Positions 8,881 to 15,891 of a stretch of DNA of 64,000 bases are shown here, piece after piece (the stretch's first letter is position 1; the number at the start of each line of letters is the position of its first letter). A program made the position numbers and the translations under genes. Below the pieces are notes generated by a model, which saw only the letters and a program-made list of their open reading frames with translations, was not told the origin of the DNA and did not search any database. This DNA is from Urbifossiella limnaea (GTDB taxonomy: Bacteria > Planctomycetota > Planctomycetia > Gemmatales > Gemmataceae): assembly GCF_007747215.1 (NCBI RefSeq), contig NZ_CP036273.1, positions 4,262,322 through 4,326,321 of the forward strand, given 5' to 3'.

Positions 8881-11800
8881 ATGCCGACCGAACTGCCGAA
8901 GGCCTACGACCCGAAGGACGCCCAGGCGAAGTGGCTGCGCGTCTGGGACGAGCGCGGCTACTTCCACAGCGAGCCGGACGCGGCGAAGAAGCCGTTCACC
9001 ATCGTCATCCCACCGCCAAACGTGACGGGCGCGCTGCACATGGGGCACGCGCTCAACAACACGCTTCAGGACGTGCTCGTCCGCTGGCGGCGGATGCAGG
9101 GGTTCAACGCCCTGTGGATGCCCGGCACCGACCACGCCGGCATCGCCACGCAGGCCGTGGTGGAGAAACGCGTCCTCGCCGAGGAAAAGAAGACCCGCCA
9201 CGACCTCGGCCGCGACGAACTCGTGCGCCGCATATGGGAGTGGAAGGACCAGTACGAGGCCCGCATCCTCGGGCAGCTGAAGTCGATCGGGGCGAGCTGC
9301 GACTGGGCGCGGACGCGGTTCACGCTCGACCCGGTGTGCGCCCGGGCCGTGCGCGAGACCTTCTTCCGCATGTTCCGCGACGGCTACATTTATCGCGGCA
9401 AGCGGCTCGTGAACTGGGACGCCCAGTTGCAAACGTCGGTGGCCGACGACGAGACGTACACCGAGGACACGAAGGGCGGCTTCTGGACGTTCAAGTACCC
9501 CGTGGTGGGCGTGCCCGACACGTTCATCCGCTTCAGCACCACGCGCCCCGAGACGATGCTCGGCGACACGGCGCTGTGCGTCCACCCGTCCGACGAGCGG
9601 TACGCGGCGCTCGTGGGCAAGAACGCGCTCCAGCCGCTGACGGGGCGGGAAATCCCGATCATCGCCGACGGCCTCCTCGCGGACCCGACGCTCGGCACCG
9701 GCTGCGTGAAGGTGACGCCGGCGCACGACCCGAACGACTACGCCTGCTGGCAGCGGAACCCGCACATCGGCGTCATCAACATCCTGAACCCGGACGGCAC
9801 GATCAACGCCGAGGGGAAGGAGTTCGCGGGGCTGGACCGCTACAAGGCCCGCGAGGCGGTGTCGAAGCGGATGGAGGAGCTCGGCTTCTTCGAGGGGAAG
9901 GAAGACCGGGTGATCCCGCTGAAGTACAGCGACCGCAGCAAGACGCCGATCGAGCCGTACCTGTCCGACCAGTGGTTCGTGCGGATGGCCGACCGCGACG
10001 ACGGCAAGCCCGGCCTCGCCCAGCTGGCGATGGACGCGGTGAGCAGCGGCCGGGTGAAGTTCACCCCCGAGCGCTACGCCAAGACGTACCTCGACTGGCT
10101 CGGCGAGAAGCGCGACTGGTGCATCAGCCGCCAGCTCTGGTGGGGCCACCGCATCCCGGTGTGGACTGTGCATGTGGATCGAGAGAATGTCACGTCGAGT
10201 GACATCACTCAGGAATGGAAGCACAGGGTGAGCCGTACTCGGGATGCACTGACGGCATTCCTCAAGCACTGTAGATTCTCCGAAGACGAATTCACCATCA
10301 CGGAGGCTGCCGATTTCACACTGCATGTGTGTTCGCCACTCCCTGAACTTGCCCAAACCTTGGACCAACTCAGCCTCATGTGTCGCAACTCCAGGATGCG
10401 AACGCCGGAGGAGGAGTCGGCCGAGGGTACTTCACGTCTGCCTGACCGAGCGACGGGGAACTTTCCCCCTGAGATCATTGACTTGGTTGACCGGCAGAAG
10501 AAGTTACCGATTGCCCAAGACGAGGACGTTCTCGACACCTGGTTCAGCTCGGCGCTGTGGCCGCACAGCACGCTCGGCTGGCCGGAGCAGACACCGGAAC
10601 TCGGGTACTACTACCCGACCAGCGTGCTGGTGACGAGCCGCGACATCATCTCGCTGTGGGTGGCTCGGATGGTCATTACCGGGCTCTACAACGTGGGCGA
10701 GGTGCCGTTCCACAGCGTGGTCATCCACCCGCAGCTACAGGACGCCTTCGGCGAGCGGATGAGCAAGTCCACCGGCAACGGCATCGACCCGCTCGACATC
10801 GTGGAGCGGTACGGGGCCGACTCGCTCCGCTTCCAGATGGTCAGTATCGCCGGCGACACCCAGGACAGCCGGATGCCGGTGGCGAACGTGTGCCCGGCGT
10901 GCGACGCCCTCGTGCCGATCAAGCAGGAGCACCTGCGCGGCCGGACGAAGAAGCTCGTGTGCCCGAACTGCAAGGTGCCGTTCCGCCCGGGCGGCCCGTG
11001 GACGAGCGACGACCCGGAGTTGAAGACCGCGAAGCAGGCGTCCGAGCGGTTCGACATGGGCCGCAACTTCGCCAACAAGATGTGGAACGCGACGCGGTTC
11101 CTCCTCATGAACATGGACGGCTACACGCCAGCCCCCGTGGACGTGGCCGCGCTGCCGACCGAGGACCGCTGGCTCCTGTCGCGGCTCGCCACCACCGCGA
11201 AGGAGACCACGGCGGCGCTCGAAGGCTTCCGGTTCTCGGAGGTGGCGCGCGGGCTGTACGAGTTCGTGTGGTCGGAGTTCTGCGACTGGTACATCGAGAT
11301 GGCGAAGGGCCGGCTCAAGGACGCCGCCGCCCGGCCGGCCGCGCAGCGGGTGCTCGTCGGCGTGCTCGACGGCATCCTGCGGCTGGTGCAGCCGGTGATG
11401 CCGTTCGTGGCCGAGTCACTGTGGGAGGCGCTGAACGAGGTGGCCCCCGAGCGCGGCCTGACGGCGACCGAGCGCGCCGAGCCGAACGCGTGCGTGGCGA
11501 AGTGGCCGAGCTACCCCGCGGCGTGGGCGGACGCAGGCGTGGAGGCGCGCTTCGCGCGGATGCAGGAGCTGGTGCGCGGCGTGCGCGAGGTCCGCAACCG
11601 CTACCAGGTGGACGACAAGACGCGGCTCGACGTGTCGGTGAAGGCCGGCGCCGCGGTTGCGGCAGACCTGACCGAGCTGGCCGTGTTCATCGGGCCGCTG
11701 GCGGGCATCGCCACGTTCACCGCGTCGCCGACCGTCACGAAGCCGAAGCAGGCCGGGTCGGTGGTGCGGCCGGAGTTCGAGGCGTACGTCCACCTGGCCG

Positions 11801-12015
11801 GGTACATCGACCCCGCGGCCGAGGCGAAACGGACCGAGAAGCAGATCGCCGATAAGCGGAAGCAACTCGACGGCGTGACGGCGAAGCTGGCGAACGAAAA
11901 GTTCGTCAGCAGCGCGCCCGGTGAAGTGGTGCAGCAGCAGCGCGAGCTGGTAACGGAGCTGCAGGGGCAGATTCGGGCGCTGGAGGAGAACTTGCGAGAC
12001 TTGAAGGAAGAGTGA
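8881..12015 (+). CDS. valS: Valine-tRNA ligase with two insertions
   Basis: Class I aminoacyl-tRNA synthetase charging tRNA-Val, cytoplasmic. 1044 residues against about 880-950 in most bacteria. Visible landmarks are the HMGH form of HIGH near residue 57, the editing domain, DVLDTWFSSALWP near 545, RMSKSTGNGIDP (KMSKS), the anticodon-binding helices and the C-terminal coiled-coil arm. Two features are unusual. About 115 residues (roughly 427-541) with clearly lower GC and mixed codon use fill the linker before DVLDTWFSS. A CXXC-x19-CXXC ribbon (Cys671, 674, 694, 697) is inserted before the GRNFANKMWNATRF helix. The catalytic core looks intact. AAGGGA upstream of the ATG serves as ribosome-binding site inside the end of cimA. 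Confidence 0.95.
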   Translation: MPTELPKAYDPKDAQAKWLRVWDERGYFHSEPDAAKKPFTIVIPPPNVTGALHMGHALNNTLQDVLVRWRRMQGFNALWMPGTDHAGIATQAVVEKRVLAEEKKTRHDLGRDELVRRIWEWKDQYEARILGQLKSIGASCDWARTRFTLDPVCARAVRETFFRMFRDGYIYRGKRLVNWDAQLQTSVADDETYTEDTKGGFWTFKYPVVGVPDTFIRFSTTRPETMLGDTALCVHPSDERYAALVGKNALQPLTGREIPIIADGLLADPTLGTGCVKVTPAHDPNDYACWQRNPHIGVINILNPDGTINAEGKEFAGLDRYKAREAVSKRMEELGFFEGKEDRVIPLKYSDRSKTPIEPYLSDQWFVRMADRDDGKPGLAQLAMDAVSSGRVKFTPERYAKTYLDWLGEKRDWCISRQLWWGHRIPVWTVHVDRENVTSSDITQEWKHRVSRTRDALTAFLKHCRFSEDEFTITEAADFTLHVCSPLPELAQTLDQLSLMCRNSRMRTPEEESAEGTSRLPDRATGNFPPEIIDLVDRQKKLPIAQDEDVLDTWFSSALWPHSTLGWPEQTPELGYYYPTSVLVTSRDIISLWVARMVITGLYNVGEVPFHSVVIHPQLQDAFGERMSKSTGNGIDPLDIVERYGADSLRFQMVSIAGDTQDSRMPVANVCPACDALVPIKQEHLRGRTKKLVCPNCKVPFRPGGPWTSDDPELKTAKQASERFDMGRNFANKMWNATRFLLMNMDGYTPAPVDVAALPTEDRWLLSRLATTAKETTAALEGFRFSEVARGLYEFVWSEFCDWYIEMAKGRLKDAAARPAAQRVLVGVLDGILRLVQPVMPFVAESLWEALNEVAPERGLTATERAEPNACVAKWPSYPAAWADAGVEARFARMQELVRGVREVRNRYQVDDKTRLDVSVKAGAAVAADLTELAVFIGPLAGIATFTASPTVTKPKQAGSVVRPEFEAYVHLAGYIDPAAEAKRTEKQIADKRKQLDGVTAKLANEKFVSSAPGEVVQQQRELVTELQGQIRALEENLRDLKEE

Positions 12016-12016
12016 G

Positions 12017-12068
12017 GTGAGCGGGCTGTTCCAGAGCGCCTTGAGGCGCTCTGGAACAGCCCGCTCAC
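12017..12068 (+). terminator. Perfect 24-bp hairpin between convergent valS and truB
   Basis: Bases 12017-12040 are the exact reverse complement of 12045-12068, with a TTGA loop. It begins 2 bases after the valS stop and ends 16 bases before the truB stop, so it can act as a two-way terminator. It has no T-run; ending would rely on stem strength. It is one of a series of long intergenic inverted repeats here. Confidence 0.8.
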
Positions 12069-12084
12069 GCGGGCCGGTCGCCGG

Positions 12085-12963
12085 TCACACGTTGAAAACC
12101 GCCTCCGGTCGCACAACGCCGTTTGCGACCGTGCCGAGCGCGATCAGTTCGCCGCGTTCATCCACGACGCCGACCGCGGCGCACTCCGGGGGCTGACGCC
12201 CTAGTCTCAGGGGCGTGAACCGCACCGCCTGTCCCGTGCGGAAGCGCCGCAGCTCGTCCGCGCCGATCGTCACGCACGGCGTGTCGCCCAGCGCCTCCGC
12301 CATCGGCCGTAGTCGAACCGGGAGGTCGGCGGGGGGTGCGTCCACGCCCACCCCCTGCTCCGTGGTGAACGGGCCGACTCGGGTGCGCCGAAGCGTTTGC
12401 ACCATGCCGCTGACGCCGAGCGCGGCGCCGAGGTCGCGGGCGATCGAGCGGATGTACGTCCCCTTGCCGCAGTCCACCTCCACGTCCAGCCACGGCCACG
12501 CGAAGCCGACCACACGCACGGCGTCGATCCGCACCGGCCGTGCTTTCAGATGCACCTCCTCGCCGGCCCGAGCGAGCGCGTGCGCCCGCCGGCCGTCCAC
12601 CTTCATCGCCGAGAACGCCGGCGGCGTCTGCTCGACCACACCCACGAACCTCGCCAGTGCCGCGTCGATCGCCTCGCGTGGCACTGGCGCGGCGCCGGTC
12701 TCGGTCACAGTGCCGTCGGCGTCGTCGGTGGTGCTAGTAGCGCCGAGGCGGAAGCGCGAGGCGTAGCTCTTGCCCATCGCCTGTACGCGGTCGGCCAGCC
12801 GGGTCGCGGCGCCGACGCAGACCACCAGCACGCCGGTCGCCAGCGGGTCGAGGGTGCCGGTGTGGCCGATCTTGGTCTTGCGCGGGAACCAGCGCTGCAC
12901 GCGGTTCACGGCGTCGCGGGAGGTCATGCCGCCCGGCTTGTCGATCACGAGGAGGCCGTTCAT
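12085..12963 (-). CDS. truB: tRNA pseudouridine(55) synthase
   Basis: Makes pseudouridine 55 in the T-loop of tRNAs. 292 residues. It starts with the canonical MNGLLVIDKPGGMTSRDAV and holds GHTGTLDPLATGVL with the catalytic aspartate, then PPAFSAMKVDGRRAH, then CGKGTYIRSIARDLG, followed by a small C-terminal PUA-like region. The frame stays open far upstream but the family start at 12963 is unambiguous. Divergent from the diacylglycerol-kinase-like gene with only 21 bases between start codons, so the promoters must overlap or lie in the neighbouring coding sequence. Usual partners rbfA, rpsO and infB are not adjacent. Confidence 0.94.
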   Translation of the reverse strand: MNGLLVIDKPGGMTSRDAVNRVQRWFPRKTKIGHTGTLDPLATGVLVVCVGAATRLADRVQAMGKSYASRFRLGATSTTDDADGTVTETGAAPVPREAIDAALARFVGVVEQTPPAFSAMKVDGRRAHALARAGEEVHLKARPVRIDAVRVVGFAWPWLDVEVDCGKGTYIRSIARDLGAALGVSGMVQTLRRTRVGPFTTEQGVGVDAPPADLPVRLRPMAEALGDTPCVTIGADELRRFRTGQAVRFTPLRLGRQPPECAAVGVVDERGELIALGTVANGVVRPEAVFNV

Positions 12964-12971
12964 TCGTCCGC

Positions 12972-12978
12972 TATGATG
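12972..12978 (+). promoter_or_regulatory. -10-like TATGAT in a 21-bp divergent spacer
   Basis: TATGAT (12972-12977) ends 7 bases before the ATG at 12985, which would put the transcription start on or next to the start codon (leaderless mRNA). Read on the other strand one base over it is CATCAT, a weaker hexamer facing truB. No convincing -35 is seen. Confidence 0.4.
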
Positions 12979-12984
12979 GGGGAC

Positions 12985-13938
12985 ATGACGCCCGCGACGT
13001 GTGTGATTTACAACCCCGCCGCCGGCCGCGGGAGGGCGGAAGCGCTCCTCAAGGAGTTCACCGCCAACCCTGGGGTTCACGGCGAACTGCGCCCCACCAC
13101 CGCCCCCGGCCACGCCGAGGAGCTGGCCCGCGCCGCGGCCGACGAGGGCTTCGCGCGCGTCGTCGCGGCCGGCGGCGACGGCACGGTCCACGAGGTCGCC
13201 AACGGCCTCATCCGCAGCGGCCGCCGCGACGTGGTGTTCTCGACGTGGCCGGTCGGTTCCGCGAACGACTACGCCTACACGCTCGGCCTCACCGCGTGGT
13301 GGGCGAAGCGCGCCGAGAACCCGCCGATGGAAACGCTCGACGTGGATGTGGCCCGCGTCACCGCCGGCGGCCGGGAGCGCTACGCGGTCAACGCGGCGGG
13401 CGTCGGCTTCAACGGCATGGTCACCGTCGAGTCGCGGAAGATTCGGTCCCTGCGCGGGATGCCGCTTTACACGCTGGCCTTTCTGAAGGCGATGGTCCGG
13501 CACTTCGCCACGCCGCGGATGCGCGTCCGCTTCGACGACACGGAGTACAGCGGCCCCGCGCTGGCGCTGACGCTGTGCCTGGCCCAGCGCGAGGGCGGCT
13601 TCCCCCTGATGCCGGCCGCGGACCTGACCGACGGAAAGCTCGACTACATGCTCGCCACGAAGCTGCGGCGCTGGCACCTGCTCCGCTACCTGCCGGCGAT
13701 GGCGACGGGGACGCTGCCGACGAACCACCCACTCATCCGGCTCGGCCGAGCCGCGCGCGTGACGGTCGAAAGCGACGCGCCGCTGTGCGCCCACGCCGAC
13801 GGCGAGCTCGTGTGCGTGCCTGCGGACGGGGTGACGGAACTGGCCGTGGAAGTGCTGCCGGGGCGGCTGCGCGTCGAGGTGTACCCGCCGGGGTTGTACG
13901 GCGGGCGGCGCCCACCCGGCGGGACGGGTGGGCGGTAG
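12985..13938 (+). CDS. Diacylglycerol kinase catalytic-domain (lipid kinase) protein
   Basis: 317 residues of the DagK/YegS fold. The N-terminal domain carries IYNPAAGRG and the nucleotide-binding GGDGTVHEVANGL; the C-terminal beta domain ends with GELVCVPADGVTELAVEVLPG. Such enzymes phosphorylate diacylglycerol or related lipids at the membrane; sphingosine-type substrates are also possible and the sequence does not decide. Start options are 12973, 12976 and 12985; 12985 is chosen because family homology begins right after it and the -10-like TATGAT would then give a leaderless message. It ends 6 bases before the convergent ArsR-type gene. Confidence 0.85.
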   Translation: MTPATCVIYNPAAGRGRAEALLKEFTANPGVHGELRPTTAPGHAEELARAAADEGFARVVAAGGDGTVHEVANGLIRSGRRDVVFSTWPVGSANDYAYTLGLTAWWAKRAENPPMETLDVDVARVTAGGRERYAVNAAGVGFNGMVTVESRKIRSLRGMPLYTLAFLKAMVRHFATPRMRVRFDDTEYSGPALALTLCLAQREGGFPLMPAADLTDGKLDYMLATKLRRWHLLRYLPAMATGTLPTNHPLIRLGRAARVTVESDAPLCAHADGELVCVPADGVTELAVEVLPGRLRVEVYPPGLYGGRRPPGGTGGR

Positions 13939-13944
13939 GCGGCG

Positions 13945-14253
13945 TCAGTTGTGGGGGATCTCGATCTTGCACCAGTCGAGGTCCACGTGGGTGGCCTTCC
14001 CCTCGTTGATGAAGATCTTCGGGTGCAGGGAGTAGACCACGAAGCGGCCGTGCTTCTCGTCCAGCACCAGCCCGGCCTGGCGGAGCACCCCCAGGTGGTG
14101 CGACACGTTCACGATCTCCACGTTCAGCAACTTGGCCAGCTCCGTCACGTTCTTGGAGCCGGTCCGCAGGCACTCGATGATCCGAATGCGGTTCGGCTCC
14201 GCGATCGCTTGCAGCTTCTCAGCGCACGTCTTCGCGGCCTTCGGGTCCGTCAT
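13945..14253 (-). CDS. ArsR-family winged-helix regulator
   Basis: 102 residues. The winged helix-turn-helix is clear: LQAIAEPNRIRIIECL, then NVTELAKLLNVEIVNVSHHLGVLRQAGLV, then the wing EKHGRFVVYSLHP. The tail DLDWCKIEIP resembles one I recall in Gemmataceae paralogues. The ELxCVC metal site of classical ArsR/SmtB is absent, so metal sensing is not supported. The start at 14253 gives MTDPKAAKTCAEKL; an upstream in-frame ATG at 14334 would add 27 residues of poor quality. A TTTAA-GTA-TTAAA palindrome at 14378-14390 upstream could be its own operator. Target genes cannot be inferred. Confidence 0.85.
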   Translation of the reverse strand: MTDPKAAKTCAEKLQAIAEPNRIRIIECLRTGSKNVTELAKLLNVEIVNVSHHLGVLRQAGLVLDEKHGRFVVYSLHPKIFINEGKATHVDLDWCKIEIPHN

Positions 14254-14587
14254 GGGAAGAAACCCCAGAATCGAGAATGGTGGGACATGGCGGGCACGCC
14301 GTGGGCGGCCGCCGACTAGCAGGGCGAGAGACAACCGGCGGACGCCCGCGGCGACATGGCAACGAACCGCAGGCTCATTTAAGTATTAAACCTATCGGCG
14401 GCTGGGCGAGCGGGCAAGTGCGCTTTACCGTTCTTTTTTCCGATGGGACGCAAACACATTCCCCGGACAACGGAACTATCAACTTTTGCCCCAAGATGAC
14501 GGCGCCGCGGTTCGAAAGCCGTAACCGTATTGTAGATAGGAACGTCAGCGGGGTGACAAGGGGGAGCCCTGGAAGGAGGCGAATTCC
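14254..14587. promoter_or_regulatory. AT-richer intergenic region with palindrome and possible promoter
   Basis: 334 bases without a supported gene and visibly less GC-rich than the surroundings. It holds the palindrome TTTAA-GTA-TTAAA (14378-14390). On the minus strand TTGTCA (14554-14559) and TACAAT (14529-14534) are 19 bases apart, a loose sigma-70-like pair facing the ArsR-type gene. Use of that promoter would give a leader of about 270 bases. A small RNA or long regulated leader is possible but unproven. Confidence 0.35.
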
Positions 14588-14812
14588 TCAGCTTTTCCGG
14601 CCGCACCACGTCGCGCCGCACGGCGGGCCGTCGCCGCGGCAGTTCGTGGCAGGGGCCGCATCTTTCACCCGTCCCTGGGCCGGAAGCCCAATCAGGCGGC
14701 GGACTTCCGCGTTACCGCACGAGGGACAAGTCGCCGGCTCGCCGCTGACTTTTGTGACCAGCGCGTCGAAGACGTGGTCGCAGGCGTTGCAGCCGAACTC
14801 GTACAGCGGCAC
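14588..14812 (-). CDS. FmdB-family small zinc-ribbon protein
   Basis: 74 residues. It opens MPLYEFGCNACDHVFDALV and continues with CPSCG, giving two CXXC knuckles that should bind zinc, as in the FmdB/CxxC_CXXC_SSSS regulatory-protein family. The C-terminus contains GDGPPCGATWCGR, a cysteine-bearing tail I recall from planctomycete members. It starts 3 bases after the rhomboid-like gene ends, so the two are probably co-transcribed. The role is unknown; family members are suspected regulators or nucleic-acid-binding proteins. Confidence 0.8.
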   Translation of the reverse strand: MPLYEFGCNACDHVFDALVTKVSGEPATCPSCGNAEVRRLIGLPAQGRVKDAAPATNCRGDGPPCGATWCGRKS

Positions 14813-14815
14813 GGG

Positions 14816-15706
14816 TTACCTCCGACGCTTTTTATAGTGCTCGCCGGCCCGAAAGAGGAGCTCGCGTTCCTCTGCCGTCAGGCTCTCCTGGCCGTGCAGC
14901 GACACCTTCTCCAGCAACCGGTCCACTCGGTCGTCCATCCGCTCCGGCGGCGGCGGAGGCGGTTCGTCGGCCTCCGGGTTGTCGTCGGGCTCGTCCGGCG
15001 GCACGACACGCAAGCGTGGTTGGCTGCGCGACCGGCCCCAGTTCGGCGACGGGACCGACGAGAACACGCCGGTCAGGCGGACGCCACCGAGGTAGTAAAG
15101 GGCGCCGTAGCCGGCCCCGGCCAGGGCCACGAACGGGAATCCGGCGCCGGCCGCCGCTCCGACGGCGTTCAGAAGTACGAATCCGACGGCCGCGCCCCAC
15201 ACCGGCACCGGCAGGACGAAGAACAGCAGGATACGCTGGTGCGGGTACAGGAACGCGAACACGACGAAGGCCGCGTCGACCGCCGCGTTCGATCCGATGA
15301 CGGCGGTCGGCGCCATCACGCCAGCGAGCTCGGCGAGGAACAGCGTCAGGTACGAGAGGAAGCCGGCGATGAGATAGAAGGCCAGAAACTCACGCGAGCC
15401 GTACCGCTCCTCCAACTGCCGGCCCACCCAGTAGAGGACGAGCATGCTGAAGATGATGTGCAGCAGCCCGTTCGGGAAGTGGAGGAACGTGGGCGTGACG
15501 AGCCGCCACACCTCACCGCGCAGGACGTGGCCTGCGGAGTAGGCACCCCACTCCGTCAGGCCGCCCCAGTCGGCGTGCCGGGTGGCCAGCTGGCCGACCC
15601 ACACGGCGACGGTGATGCCGACCAGCCACGGCGTCGTGCCGCGGCTCCCCCAGCCGCTCCAGCCGCGGGTGTCGTCGCGGTAGTACTCGCGGTCGTAAAT
15701 CCCCAT
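14816..15706 (-). CDS. Rhomboid-fold membrane protein lacking catalytic residues
   Basis: 296 residues with about six membrane segments in the first 200, then a Pro/Glu/Asp-rich cytoplasmic tail. Rhomboid landmarks are present: EVWRLVTPTFLH, the HxxxN-equivalent helix LLHIIFSML, and FAFLYPHQRILLFFVLPVPVW. The residues that make rhomboids proteases are changed. The oxyanion Asn is Ser87 (H83xxxS87). The GxSG serine position reads G138-S-N140-A, with Asn140 at the serine by alignment to the AVxxxxxxFAxxYP block. The last helix reads VALAGAGYGALYY with no histidine. It is therefore probably an inactive rhomboid (iRhom- or derlin-like), perhaps binding membrane proteins. GGGGGC precedes the ATG. 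Confidence 0.8.
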   Translation of the reverse strand: MGIYDREYYRDDTRGWSGWGSRGTTPWLVGITVAVWVGQLATRHADWGGLTEWGAYSAGHVLRGEVWRLVTPTFLHFPNGLLHIIFSMLVLYWVGRQLEERYGSREFLAFYLIAGFLSYLTLFLAELAGVMAPTAVIGSNAAVDAAFVVFAFLYPHQRILLFFVLPVPVWGAAVGFVLLNAVGAAAGAGFPFVALAGAGYGALYYLGGVRLTGVFSSVPSPNWGRSRSQPRLRVVPPDEPDDNPEADEPPPPPPERMDDRVDRLLEKVSLHGQESLTAEERELLFRAGEHYKKRRR

Positions 15707-15807
15707 GCCGCCCCCGGGCCCCTGGGCTCGCTCTCTTGTGCAGGATACCAGACCGGGCGCCCACGGCGAACCCCCCGGCTCCACTGTCGGCCGCCGCGCC
15801 CGCGAGC

Positions 15808-15836
15808 TTGACACGAATTCCGACCGCGCGTATGGC
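15808..15836 (+). promoter_or_regulatory. Sigma-70-like promoter for bamA
   Basis: TTGACA (15808-15813), a 17-base spacer, then TATGGC (15831-15836). The -35 is a full consensus match. Transcription would start near 15843, about 49 bases before the ATG chosen for bamA, and this argues against the in-frame ATG at 15832. Confidence 0.6.
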
Positions 15837-15891
15837 CCGCCGCACGCGCCACCAGATGCCACGCCGCCGCCCGGGACCCAGGGGACGCCCG

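Noticed and set aside
15832-15891. Upstream ATGs (15832, 15856) for BamA
   Set aside because: The first overlaps the -10 element and the second would put about 12 extra basic residues before the signal peptide; 15892 gives a compact signal peptide.
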